From NCBI GenBank assembly GCA_039197065.1, contig JBCCUL010000004.1:62001-126000 (forward strand): a DNA stretch of 64,000 nucleotides. Direction: 5' to 3'. Shown piece by piece: positions 53,264-61,968 of this stretch. This DNA comes from JANQPX01 sp039197065 (GTDB lineage: Bacteria; Pseudomonadota; Alphaproteobacteria; Geminicoccales; Geminicoccaceae). Position 1 is the first letter of the stretch. Every line of letters starts with the position of its first letter. Under the pieces are notes generated by a model. The model had not been told where the DNA came from. It made no database searches and saw only the letters and a program-made list of their open reading frames with translations. The position numbers and the translations under genes are program-made.

Positions 53264-54076
53264 ATGAAGATTGCGGTGTTGCAGGGCCCGAAGATCAGCG
53301 GCGATGTCTCCGACCAGCTGAAGGTGATGGCGGAAAAGGCAAAAGCCGCGGCGGCATCCGGTGCGCGGCTCCTCATTCTCCCGGAAATGTTTCTCACCGG
53401 CTATCACATCGGCCCTGACGCCGTCGGCGCACTGGCCGAACCAGCGGATGGTCCGTCTGCCGCAAAGGCCGCTTCGATCGCCGCGGAACATGGCATAGCC
53501 CTTCTCTACGGCTACCCCGAACGCGGCGACGACGGTCGGATCTACAATTCAGCGCTCCTGCTGGATGCCGATGGCAGCCCCCTCGCCAACCATCGAAAGA
53601 CCCATCTGTTCGGCGATATCGACAAGCAGGCGTTCAGTGCGGGCGACGGGCCACTGGCTATCGCCGAGCTGGACGGCCTGAAGCTCGGCATCCTGATCTG
53701 CTACGATGTCGAGTTTCCGGAAAACACCCGCCTGCTTGCCCTAGAGGGCGTCGAGCTCATCGCCGTGCCCACAGCGCTGATGGCGCCCTATGACTTCATC
53801 GCTGATAATCTGGTCCGTGCACGCGCTTATGAAAACCAGCTGTTTCTCGCCTACGCCAACCGTACCGGACAGGAGCAGGAGCTCACCTATCTCGGCAAGA
53901 GCAGCATCATCGCACCCGACGGCGAAGCGCTTGCACGGGCGGGCGGTGGTGAGGATTTGATCCTGGCCGATCTCGACATGCAGCGCCTCCAGGCCTCGCG
54001 CAGGATCAACACCTATTTCGCCGACCGGCGCCCCGAGCTCTACGCACCGCTCGCCGCCGAGGGACAAGCGCTATGA
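53264..54076 (+). CDS. Carbon-nitrogen hydrolase (5-aminovaleramidase DavA-like)
   Basis: A nitrilase-superfamily amidase of 270 residues with the triad Glu41 (LLILPEMFLTGY), Lys112 (HRKTHLFG) and Cys146 (LGILICYDVEFPE). Its size, and its 4-bp overlap with an amine-oxidase-type amino-acid monooxygenase, match the DavA-DavB pair of Pseudomonas, in which DavA hydrolyses 5-aminovaleramide. The gene order is reversed compared with Pseudomonas davBA. Other amides, such as indole-3-acetamide, are possible. GAGG 8 bp upstream supports ATG at 53264. Confidence 0.85.
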   Translation: MKIAVLQGPKISGDVSDQLKVMAEKAKAAAASGARLLILPEMFLTGYHIGPDAVGALAEPADGPSAAKAASIAAEHGIALLYGYPERGDDGRIYNSALLLDADGSPLANHRKTHLFGDIDKQAFSAGDGPLAIAELDGLKLGILICYDVEFPENTRLLALEGVELIAVPTALMAPYDFIADNLVRARAYENQLFLAYANRTGQEQELTYLGKSSIIAPDGEALARAGGGEDLILADLDMQRLQASRRINTYFADRRPELYAPLAAEGQAL

Positions 54077-55767
54077 CCGCCCCCCACCAACCGATCGTCG
54101 GCAGAGGCGGCGATGCGCGGCCGGTCACCATCTTCGGGCCGGACTTTCCCTTTGCCTATGACGAGTGGCTCGCCCACCCCGCCGGGTTGGGGAGCGTGCC
54201 GCCTGAGCGGCACGGCAGCGAGGTGGCGATCATCGGCGCAGGCATGGCGGGGGTGACGGCCGCCTATGAGCTGATGAAGCTTGGCCTGAAGCCGGTGGTT
54301 TACGAGAGCCGGCGTCTCGGCGGCAGGCTGCATTCCGAGCCGTTCAAAGCGGCCGACGGCGTGGTCGCCGAGCTCGGCGGCATGCGCTTTCCGCGCGCAT
54401 CGACGGCGTTCTATCACTATCTCGATCTGTTCGACCTGGAGACGCGGCCTTTCGCCAATCCGCTGGCGCCGGCGACGCCGAGCACGGTGATCGATCTTGC
54501 GGGCAAGCCGATCTACGCCGAAACCGCCGCCGACCTGCCGCCGCTCCTTCGCGATGTCGGCGACGCCTGGCATGAAGCGCTCGAGAACGAGGCCCACTTC
54601 AGCGCCATGCAGGCAGCGATCCGCGCGCGCGACGTTCGAGGCATCAAAACCATCTGGAACCGCATGGTGCCGGCGTTCGACGACGTCTCGTTCTACGGCT
54701 TCATCGCCAAATCCAAAGCGTTCGCCGAGCGCAGTTTTCGGCATCTCGAAGTCTTCGGTCAGGTGGGCTTCGGCACGGGCGGCTGGGACACCGACTTTCC
54801 CAACTCGATGCTCGAAATCCTGCGCGTGGTCTATACCGACTGCGACGAAGACCAGCATTTCGTGGTCGGCGGCGTCGAGCAAGTGCCCCGCGGCATTTGG
54901 AGCAGGCGTCCAGAGCATCTGGTTCATTGGCCAAAAGGGACGTCCCTCAGCAGCCTCCATTCCGGCGCGCCCAGGCCCGGGGTTTCCTTTCTGGAGCGGC
55001 GGGCGGATGGGAAGATCGGCGTCACCGATTTCTGGGGCGATCATCGCTCCTATGACGCCGTCCTGGTCTCCTGTCAGAGCTGGCTGCTGACCACAGGGAT
55101 CGAATGCGACGAAAGCCTTTTCTCGCAGAAAATCTGGATGGCGCTCGACCGCACCCGCTACATGCAGTCCTCCAAGACCTTCATCATGGTCGATCGTCCC
55201 TTCTGGAAGGACAAAGATCCGGAGACCGGCCGGGACGTGATGAGCATGACGCTCACCGACCGCCTGACCCGCGGCACTTATCTGTTCGACCTCGGCGACG
55301 ACAAGCCAGGCGTCATCTGCCTCTCCTACGCCTGGATGAGCGACGCCCTGAAGATGCTGCCGCTGCCGGTCGAAAAACGGGTCCAGCTCGCCCTCGATGC
55401 GCTTCAGCAGATCTACCCCAGGGTCGATCTGAAACGCCACATCATCGGCGATCCGATCACCGTGTCCTGGGAGGACGACCCGAATTTCTTAGGCGCTTTC
55501 AAGGGCGCTCTGCCCGGCCATTACCGCTACAACCGCCGCATGTTCTGCCATTTCATGCAGGACGACCTGCCGTCGGAGCAACGCGGCATTTTCCTGGCAG
55601 GGGACGATATCGGCTGGATTCCCGGCTGGGTCGAAGGCGCCGTTCAGACGTCGCTAAACGCGGTCGCCGGCATCGTGAGGCATCTCGGCGGCGAAGCGCC
55701 CAAGGATAATCCTGGTCCGTGCGATCGGTTCGAGGAGCTGAAGCCGCTCGCGCTTCCGGATGAGTGA
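54073..55767 (+). CDS. FAD-dependent amino-acid monooxygenase (lysine/tryptophan 2-monooxygenase type)
   Basis: A 564-residue flavin amine-oxidase-fold enzyme. The dinucleotide motif is VAIIGAGMAGVTAAYEL (GAGMAG at 55-60), followed by YESRRLGGRLHSEPF and ELGGMRFPRA. The C-terminal FAD segment is GIFLAGDDIGWIPGWVEGAVQTSLNAV. Size and motifs fit the L-lysine 2-monooxygenase (DavB)/tryptophan 2-monooxygenase (IaaM) group, which oxidatively decarboxylates an amino acid to its amide. The coupled amidase upstream would hydrolyse that amide. Lysine is the more likely substrate on size and pairing, but this is not proven by sequence alone. Confidence 0.87.
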   Translation: MTAPHQPIVGRGGDARPVTIFGPDFPFAYDEWLAHPAGLGSVPPERHGSEVAIIGAGMAGVTAAYELMKLGLKPVVYESRRLGGRLHSEPFKAADGVVAELGGMRFPRASTAFYHYLDLFDLETRPFANPLAPATPSTVIDLAGKPIYAETAADLPPLLRDVGDAWHEALENEAHFSAMQAAIRARDVRGIKTIWNRMVPAFDDVSFYGFIAKSKAFAERSFRHLEVFGQVGFGTGGWDTDFPNSMLEILRVVYTDCDEDQHFVVGGVEQVPRGIWSRRPEHLVHWPKGTSLSSLHSGAPRPGVSFLERRADGKIGVTDFWGDHRSYDAVLVSCQSWLLTTGIECDESLFSQKIWMALDRTRYMQSSKTFIMVDRPFWKDKDPETGRDVMSMTLTDRLTRGTYLFDLGDDKPGVICLSYAWMSDALKMLPLPVEKRVQLALDALQQIYPRVDLKRHIIGDPITVSWEDDPNFLGAFKGALPGHYRYNRRMFCHFMQDDLPSEQRGIFLAGDDIGWIPGWVEGAVQTSLNAVAGIVRHLGGEAPKDNPGPCDRFEELKPLALPDE

Positions 55768-55833
55768 TGCCGTGGATCGAGCGGCTGGGCTGTTGCCGGT
55801 CGCGACTTCATAAGACCGACAAAGGACAGATTC

Positions 55834-56175
55834 ATGGCTTATGACGAGGAACTCGCCGAACGCTTTCGGAAAGCCGTCCGCGGTCTCGGCGAGATGTCGG
55901 AAAAGCGCATGATGGGCGGCGTCTGCTTTCTCCTGAACGGCAATATGATCGGCGGCGCTGATCGCAATAAGGAGGGACTGAAGCGCTTCATGTTTCGTGT
56001 GGGCAAGGAAAACCACGCCGAGGCGCTGAAACGCCCCGGCGCCATGCCGATGGACATGGGCGGCAGACGCATGAGCGGGTTCGTCTTCGTCGATGCCGAA
56101 CGATGCGACGATGGCATGCTGAGCGATTGGATCGCGCTCGCTCATGCCTTCGTCGCCGAACTGCCGGCGAAGTGA
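55834..56175 (+). CDS. TfoX/Sxy N-terminal domain protein
   Basis: A 113-residue protein with the TfoX N-terminal fold: MAYDEELAERFRKAV, then KRMMGGVCFLLNGNMIGG and a C-terminal LSDWIALAHAFVAELP helix. Full TfoX/Sxy regulates competence in gamma-proteobacteria; single-domain alphaproteobacterial members have no known role. GACAGATTC precedes the ATG. Confidence 0.9.
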   Translation: MAYDEELAERFRKAVRGLGEMSEKRMMGGVCFLLNGNMIGGADRNKEGLKRFMFRVGKENHAEALKRPGAMPMDMGGRRMSGFVFVDAERCDDGMLSDWIALAHAFVAELPAK

Positions 56176-56190
56176 TGGGGGAACTCTCCG

Positions 56191-56853
56191 ATGACCAATG
56201 ACAATGAATTTCGGGGATTCTCGAGGAAAGCCGTCACCTTCCTCAGCAATCTCCGCGACAATAACGAGCGCGCCTGGTTCAATGATCACAAGAGTGACTA
56301 TGAGCGCGAGATCAGGGAGCCGGCGAAAGCCTTCGCCCTCGACATGGGATCGGCCCTCAAAGAGCTGACCGGCAGGGCTCACGGACACAAGATTTTTCGT
56401 ATTCACCGAGACGTCCGCTTCTCCAAGGACAAGACGCCCTACAACACCCATCTGCACATCGCCTTCATTCCGGAGAGCGAAAAACCCTCACCGCCATGTT
56501 GGTTTTTCGGGCTCGACCCCGACGGGCTCACCTTGGGCACGGGCATCTTCGCCTTCGACAAGGATGACCTCGACAGCTTTCGAAGGCGCGTGCTTGGTCC
56601 GGATGGAACGAGGCTTAGCGAGCTTGTTCAGAGGCTTGAGAAGGAAGGCATCAGGTTCGGCAAGCCGGATCTGAAGCGCATTCCCAGCGGTTATCCGAAT
56701 GAGCACCCCGCGGCCGACCTTCTCCGCTATAAGGGTTTCTCGGCTTGGACCGACCACGCTGACTCCATGACCGCGACCGATCCCGCCCTGGTCTGGATAT
56801 GCGGGCGTGACTTTGCCAGGTTGAAGCCAGTTTTCGACTGGCTAAGCCTCTGA
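56191..56853 (+). CDS. DUF2461 (TIGR02453) family protein
   Basis: A 220-residue DUF2461 protein: LRDNNERAWFNDHKSDYE, KIFRIHRDVRFSKDKTPYNTH and DLKRIPSGYPNEHPAADLLRYKGFSA are typical. No function is established. It begins 15 bp after the TfoX gene and is probably co-transcribed. Confidence 0.93.
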   Translation: MTNDNEFRGFSRKAVTFLSNLRDNNERAWFNDHKSDYEREIREPAKAFALDMGSALKELTGRAHGHKIFRIHRDVRFSKDKTPYNTHLHIAFIPESEKPSPPCWFFGLDPDGLTLGTGIFAFDKDDLDSFRRRVLGPDGTRLSELVQRLEKEGIRFGKPDLKRIPSGYPNEHPAADLLRYKGFSAWTDHADSMTATDPALVWICGRDFARLKPVFDWLSL

Positions 56854-56873
56854 ACCGACGGCCAAAAACGCCC

Positions 56874-57092
56874 TCAGCAGGCTCCTGACTGGACCTCGGC
56901 GAGGCACCAGCCATTGTCTTCGCTGACCAAGGCCAGCGGCAGATCGAGCGGGGTCACCTGGCCGTTCGGCGCGATGCGGCAAAGTCTGAGCTTGTCCTTG
57001 GCAAGCCGACGCAGTTCGGCAAAATGAAAGGGGGGCCAGTCACAGTGTCGGATGCGATGACCGAGCTCAAGAGCAAGTTGAAGATTGGCCAT
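56874..57092 (-). CDS. Small hypothetical protein (72 aa)
   Basis: The ATG at 57092 has GGGAG about 8 bp upstream. The 72-residue product is soluble, with several Cys and Trp residues (GHRIRHCDWPPFHFAELRRLAKDKL...). No family was recognised. It is convergent with the DUF2461 gene. Confidence 0.5.
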   Translation of the reverse strand: MANLQLALELGHRIRHCDWPPFHFAELRRLAKDKLRLCRIAPNGQVTPLDLPLALVSEDNGWCLAEVQSGAC

Positions 57093-57355
57093 TGAAAAAC
57101 TCCCACAACATTTCACACAAGCGGTGGGCGCTCTGAACTAACCGATAAGCCAAAAAACTTCACATTACACACGCAAATCCAGATGTTATTTCACCCGCTC
57201 AAGTCAGAACCTAAACTTTATATCTTCATCAACTTCGATGTTTTCAACCCATAATTCTAGCATGGCAAAGCACAGCCGATCTGCGCCATTCACGAATGTC
57301 GCGGTATCCATCATGATGCCGGCAAACTAGGCAGGATTGTCAAAGGAGCCTGATC
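57093..57355. other. AT-rich spacer
   Basis: An AT-rich stretch between divergent genes, presumably promoters for both. No clear gene or repeat seen. Confidence 0.4.
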
Positions 57356-57910
57356 ATGAGCCGCCTTCCCGATCTCGACTACGCCGATATGAGCGACGAA
57401 CAAAAGCGCATTCATGACGAGATCGCCGCAGGACCGCGGGGCGCCGTGGTTGGGCCGCTCAAGGTCTGGCTACGCTCGCCAGCGCTTGCGGATCGGGCGC
57501 AGAAGCTCGGCGCCCATGCTCGCTATTACAGCAGCCTGCCGCCCCACCTCTCCGAACTCGCGATCCTGATCACTGGCGCGATCTGGAAAGCCGATTTCGA
57601 ATGGTTTTCCCATGTCGGCCCCGCCCGTGATGCCGGCATTTCCGAAGCGGTGATCGAGGCGATCCGCACCGGCCAAGAACCGCCGCTCGGTGACGAGCCG
57701 TCGCGGGCGGTTTATGCGGTGGCCAGGGAGATGCATGAAATCCGGCGTCTGTCCGACGATACCTTTCAGGCCGCGCGAAAGGCGCTTGGCGAGCAGGGCC
57801 TGGTCGATCTGATCGGAATCCTCGGCTACTACACCCTGATTTCGATGACACTCAATGCCTTCGAGGTCGAGAACCCGGACGGCTCGACGCCCTTTGCCGA
57901 CCAGACCTGA
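57356..57910 (+). CDS. Carboxymuconolactone decarboxylase (AhpD-like) family protein
   Basis: A 184-residue CMD-fold protein: GPLKVWLRSPALADRAQKLGAHARYYSSLPPHLSELAILITGAIW is the diagnostic segment, followed by EWFSHVGPARDAGISEAVIEAI. It lacks the CxxC of AhpD, so peroxidase activity is unlikely; an EWxxH motif is retained. It may be an isomerase or lactone hydrolase. GGAG lies before the ATG. Confidence 0.9.
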   Translation: MSRLPDLDYADMSDEQKRIHDEIAAGPRGAVVGPLKVWLRSPALADRAQKLGAHARYYSSLPPHLSELAILITGAIWKADFEWFSHVGPARDAGISEAVIEAIRTGQEPPLGDEPSRAVYAVAREMHEIRRLSDDTFQAARKALGEQGLVDLIGILGYYTLISMTLNAFEVENPDGSTPFADQT

Positions 57911-57931
57911 CGTTTTGGATCGGACGCGTCG

Positions 57932-58840
57932 TTAACGCTCGATCGTGAAGCCGGCCTCGATGAAGGCCTTGGTCAGCGCGGCATGGCCGATCTTGGCCAT
58001 CTCGAACGGATTAGCCTTTTCCGGATCCTGCTCCGCTTCGACCACGACCCAGCCCTGATAACCGATCTCGGCAAGCAGTTTGGCGAAGGGCCCGTAGTCG
58101 ATCACGCCGTCGCCAGGCACGGTGAACACGCCCTCAAGAACACCGTTTAGAAAACTCCAGTTCTCCGCCTTCAGGCGCTTCAGCACATCGCCCCGGATAT
58201 CTTTGCCGTGGACGTGGTTGATGCGCGCCGCATGGCGCCTGGTGGTCGCGAGCACGTCGCCGCCGGCGAAGGTCAGATGTCCGGTGTCGAGAAGCAGACC
58301 GACCGAGGGTCCGGTGGCCGCCATCAGACGGTCGATGTCCTGCTCGGTCTCGAAGAGCGTGCCCATGTGATGGTGATAGCTCATCGGGCAGCCCTCGGCC
58401 TGCAGCCAGTCCGCGAAGCGGGTGAGCTTCTCGCCGTAAGCGCCGAATTCCTCTTCCGGCATCACCGGGCGGTCGGCGACCGGCGTATCGATCTGCCCCT
58501 GCACGGTGTCGGTGGTCTCGGCATAGACCATCACCGGACAGCCGAGTTCCTGGAATAGATGGAGCTGCGCGGCGATCGCTTTCTTTTCGTCTTCGACGCT
58601 GCCGTGACGAAGGCTTCCCGAGAACCACCCTGAGCACAGGACGACACCGTGTTCTTCGAGAATGGGGCCGAGCACTCTCGGCTCCAGTGGGAACTTTCCG
58701 CCTTTTTCGACGCCTGAGAAGCCGGCCGCCTTCGCCTCGGACAGGCAGGTCTCGAGCGTCGTCTCGCCGCCGAGTTCGGGAAGATCGTCATTGCTCCAGG
58801 CGATCGGCGCGATGCCGAGCTTTATCGGTCCATGGCTCAC
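57932..58840 (-). CDS. iolE: myo-Inosose-2 dehydratase
   Basis: IolE dehydrates 2-keto-myo-inositol in inositol catabolism. The 302-residue product has the family start (LGIAPIAWSNDDLPELGGETTLE), YHHHMGTLFETEQDIDRLM, LLLDTGHLTFAGGD and GWVVVEAEQDPEKANP, with the TIM-barrel metal ligands. It follows iolD on the same strand with a spacer holding a family C repeat. The other iol genes (iolB, iolC, iolG, iolA) are not in the window. Confidence 0.96.
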   Translation of the reverse strand: MSHGPIKLGIAPIAWSNDDLPELGGETTLETCLSEAKAAGFSGVEKGGKFPLEPRVLGPILEEHGVVLCSGWFSGSLRHGSVEDEKKAIAAQLHLFQELGCPVMVYAETTDTVQGQIDTPVADRPVMPEEEFGAYGEKLTRFADWLQAEGCPMSYHHHMGTLFETEQDIDRLMAATGPSVGLLLDTGHLTFAGGDVLATTRRHAARINHVHGKDIRGDVLKRLKAENWSFLNGVLEGVFTVPGDGVIDYGPFAKLLAEIGYQGWVVVEAEQDPEKANPFEMAKIGHAALTKAFIEAGFTIER

Positions 58841-58873
58841 GGCTACTCCTCTCCCCGGTTCAAATCGGCATCA

Positions 58874-58957
58874 TCCCGACAGAAAAACGCATACCATCGG
58901 AAGGGCGGACGCATTCTTCGAAGGCCTTCCCAAGTCCATGAGGTGGCCACGCCACTA
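58874..58957 (+). repeat. Family C repeat, copy 2
   Basis: Aligns with 52265-52343. The repeat end CACGCCACTAG contains the iolD stop codon on the minus strand (58957-58955). Confidence 0.6.
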
Positions 58958-60793
58958 GATGCGCTGGGTTTTGTTGCCCTTTTCGTGCTCGGCGCGGGCG
59001 TCCTGCACTTCCTTGCGTTTACTGACTTCGGGCACGGCGACATCCCACCAGGCATCGCCCGGCGTCCACTCATACGGATGGGTATTGATCGCGATCACAT
59101 AGGTTCGATCCGCCTCCTTCGCGCGCTTGAAGGCCGATTCCAGATCGCCGATCGAGGCGACCTGCTCCCCTTCGGCGCCCATGGATCTGGCGTGCGCGAC
59201 GAAATCCACGGCAACCTCGTTTTCGATCCGGCAGTCCTTGATCAGGTTGTTGAAGGAGGCGCTGCCCTTGAAGTTCTGGAGGCGGTTGATCACGGCAAAG
59301 CCGCCATTGTCGCAGACGACGACGATCAGCTTCTGGCCGGTGAGCACGGAGGAGTAGATATCCGAGTTCATCATCAGATAGGAGCCATCGCCGCAGAACA
59401 CGATCACGTCGCGCTCGGGATCGGCCATCTTGGCGCCCCAGCCGCCGGCGATCTCGTAGCCCATGCAGGAAAAGCCGAATTCGCAATCGAAGGTGCCGAT
59501 GGTCTTCGCCCGCCAGGTCTTGCAGAGCTCACCGGGCAGGCCGCCGGCTGCGGTCAACGCCAGATCGGTCGGATCGGCAAGGCGATTAACCGCGCCGACC
59601 ACATGGGCGTAGCTCGGCAATTCGGCATTGGTGGGACCGGCATGCTGATCGACCACCTCATTCCAGGCGGCATAGTCCTTGGCGGCCTGATCCATCCAGG
59701 CTTTGGGCGCCTGCCAGCCGGCGAGACCGGCGCCGAGTTCGGCAAGGCCGGCCTGGGCGTCGCCCACCACGGGCAGGGCGCGATGCTTGGTTGCGTCGAA
59801 ACGCGCCGCGTTCAGGCCGATGATCTTGACGCTCTCATTCTTGAAGACCGTCCAGGAGCCGGTGGTGAAATCCTGGAGGCGGGTGCCGATCGCCAGCACG
59901 ACATCGGCCTCGGCGGCGAGCGCGTTGGCGGACGCGCTGCCGATCACGCCAAGCGGACCCGCATTGTTCGGATGGTCATGCGCCATGACCGCACGCCCGG
60001 CGATGGTCTCGACGACCGGCACACGATGGCGCTCGGCGAAGGCAGCAAGCTCCTCATGGGCGCCTGAATAGTGCACACCGCCGCCGGCAACGATTAGCGG
60101 TTTTTCGGACTTTCTGAGCGCCTCGGCTGCGGCGACCAGCTCCTCGACATCGGGACGCGGCCGCGGGATGCGCCAGATCTTCTTCTCGAAAAAGATCTCG
60201 GGATAGTCGAACGCCTCCGCCTGGGTGTCCTGACAGAGCGAAAGGAAGGCGGGGCCGCAATCGGCGGGATCGAGCATCGTCCTGATCGCCTGAGGCAGGG
60301 AGGCGATGATCTGCTCCGGCCGCGTGATCCGGTCCCAATAGCGGGTCACCGGCTTGAACGCGTCGTTCACGGTCATGGTCGGATCGTTGAAATGCTCGAC
60401 CTGCTGCAGCACCGGATCGGGGACGCGGTTGGCGAAAGTGTCGCCGGAAAGAAGCAGGATCGGCAGGCGGTTGCTGTGTGCGACGCCGGCAGCTGTCACC
60501 ATGTTCAAGGCGCCCGGGCCGATCGAACTGGTGGCGACCATGATCTGCCGACGCCGCTTCGCCTTGGCATAGGCGATGCCGGCAAGCGCCATGGACTGCT
60601 CGTTCTGACCGCGCCAGGTGGGCAGCTGATCCTTCACCGGTTCCAGCGCCTCGCCGAGGCAGGTGACGTTGCCATGGCCGAAGATCGCGAACACGCCGCC
60701 GAACAAGGGGACCTCATCGCCGTCGATCACGGTGCGCTGGGCGCAGAGATATTTGACCAGCGCCTGCGCCATGGTCAGTCGGATGGTCTTCAT
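58955..60793 (-). CDS. iolD: 3D-(3,5/4)-trihydroxycyclohexane-1,2-dione acylhydrolase
   Basis: IolD is a thiamine-diphosphate enzyme that hydrolyses the trione intermediate of inositol degradation to 5-deoxyglucuronate. The length of 612 residues is usual. It begins MKTIRLTMAQALVKYLCAQ and has NEQSMALAGIAYAKA, the ThDP-binding GDGSYLMMNSDIYSS segment and VICDNGGF-like VVCDNGGFAVINRLQ. GGGGAGA precedes the ATG. Its TAG stop coincides with a family C repeat. Confidence 0.96.
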   Translation of the reverse strand: MKTIRLTMAQALVKYLCAQRTVIDGDEVPLFGGVFAIFGHGNVTCLGEALEPVKDQLPTWRGQNEQSMALAGIAYAKAKRRRQIMVATSSIGPGALNMVTAAGVAHSNRLPILLLSGDTFANRVPDPVLQQVEHFNDPTMTVNDAFKPVTRYWDRITRPEQIIASLPQAIRTMLDPADCGPAFLSLCQDTQAEAFDYPEIFFEKKIWRIPRPRPDVEELVAAAEALRKSEKPLIVAGGGVHYSGAHEELAAFAERHRVPVVETIAGRAVMAHDHPNNAGPLGVIGSASANALAAEADVVLAIGTRLQDFTTGSWTVFKNESVKIIGLNAARFDATKHRALPVVGDAQAGLAELGAGLAGWQAPKAWMDQAAKDYAAWNEVVDQHAGPTNAELPSYAHVVGAVNRLADPTDLALTAAGGLPGELCKTWRAKTIGTFDCEFGFSCMGYEIAGGWGAKMADPERDVIVFCGDGSYLMMNSDIYSSVLTGQKLIVVVCDNGGFAVINRLQNFKGSASFNNLIKDCRIENEVAVDFVAHARSMGAEGEQVASIGDLESAFKRAKEADRTYVIAINTHPYEWTPGDAWWDVAVPEVSKRKEVQDARAEHEKGNKTQRI

Positions 60794-60829
60794 CGTCTCT
60801 CCCCTTCAGCAGTCCCGTTTTCTCTTGGC

Positions 60830-61792
60830 TCAAAGAACCTCTTTGTTGACGACCACGGCCGGATTGAGCTTGCCGTCGATGCCGTCCAGGACGTTTTTCA
60901 CCGTGGATACCGCCATGCGCTTTGCGCATTCCTGGGTCAGACCGGCACTGTGCGGACTGAGGATCACGTTCTCAAGCGCGAAGAGCGGATGGGCGTGGGG
61001 AGGCGGCTCCTGCTCGAAAACGTCGAGCCCGGCGCCTGCGATCCCACCTGAGGTGAGCGCTGCGTGCAGGGCAGCCTCGTCCACGAGGCCGCCACGCGCG
61101 CAATTGATCAAGAGCGCATGATCGGGCAGGGCCGAAAGCTCGGCTTCGCCGATCATATCACGCGTTGTTTCGGTCAGCGGCATATGCAGGGTGACGATAT
61201 CGGTCTCGCCAAGAACCGCCCTGAAATCCCCCACCGGGCGGCAACCTGCCGCCTGGATGACATCATCGGAGACGTAGGGGTCGTGCACGGAGATCCGCAT
61301 GCGGAAGGCCTGGCAGAGCTTTGCGACCTCCTTGCCGATCCGGCCGAAGCCGATGATCAGGATATGCCTGCCGCCGATATCGATGGTCTCCAGGCTGTTG
61401 CGTCTCGCCCAGTCGTCGGTGCGCGTCGCGCGATCGAAGCGCACACCCTGCTTGGCGAGATGCAGCATCATGAAAAGCACATGCTCGGCAACCGAGGTGG
61501 CGTTGGCGTCCGTGGTGAGCGCCATCGCAATGCCACGGCGGTTCAGACAGTCGAGATCGACATTGTCGAAGCCGACGCCGTGGCGCGAGACCACCTTCAA
61601 CCGCTCGCCCCGGTCCAGAACCTCGGCGGGCAGCAGCGCCGTTCTGATCGTCACCCCATCAGCATCGACGATCTTCGCCTGCATCTCCTCGATCGAGCTG
61701 CCGTCGACGATCTCGTAGGTGATGTCGGCGCGCGCTTTCAGCAGCGCCATGCCGTTGTCGTGAAACGGCTGAATGATCAAAACCTTCGGCAT
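60830..61792 (-). CDS. D-2-hydroxyacid dehydrogenase
   Basis: A 320-residue NAD-dependent D-isomer 2-hydroxyacid dehydrogenase. The Rossmann motif is ILIIGFGRIGKEVA; the catalytic Arg is in NCARGGLVDEAAL and the His in SPHSAGLTQECA. Substrates in the family include hydroxypyruvate, glyoxylate and phosphoglycerate. With the hydroxypyruvate isomerase gene just upstream it may interconvert hydroxypyruvate and D-glycerate (inference). Confidence 0.9.
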   Translation of the reverse strand: MPKVLIIQPFHDNGMALLKARADITYEIVDGSSIEEMQAKIVDADGVTIRTALLPAEVLDRGERLKVVSRHGVGFDNVDLDCLNRRGIAMALTTDANATSVAEHVLFMMLHLAKQGVRFDRATRTDDWARRNSLETIDIGGRHILIIGFGRIGKEVAKLCQAFRMRISVHDPYVSDDVIQAAGCRPVGDFRAVLGETDIVTLHMPLTETTRDMIGEAELSALPDHALLINCARGGLVDEAALHAALTSGGIAGAGLDVFEQEPPPHAHPLFALENVILSPHSAGLTQECAKRMAVSTVKNVLDGIDGKLNPAVVVNKEVL

Positions 61793-61915
61793 GTTCTTCT
61801 ACGATCCGTCCTGGCAAGAGAGATGTCCGCTGACCATCATGATGCCCAATCCCAGCATCCGATGAAAGCCCACGTATCCGCTACACCATCTCGCCAGAAG
61901 AGAACCGCAAACCCG

Positions 61916-61968
61916 CCAAGCCAGACAGAGACCCAAGTCACCGCCGAGGCACGCTGCCTCAGACGAGG
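61916..61968 (-). repeat. Family D 3'-flanking hairpin repeat, copy 3
   Basis: On the hydroxypyruvate isomerase gene strand: hairpin GAGGCA-GCG-TGCCTC (61960-61946), which overlaps the stop codon, then CGGCGGTGACTTGGGT and CTGGCTTGG. It aligns with copy 1, with two compensatory base-pair changes in the stem. Confidence 0.55.

Noticed and set aside
57356..57910. AhpD-type alkylhydroperoxidase call for the CMD-family gene
   Set aside because: The CxxC redox motif required for that activity is absent.
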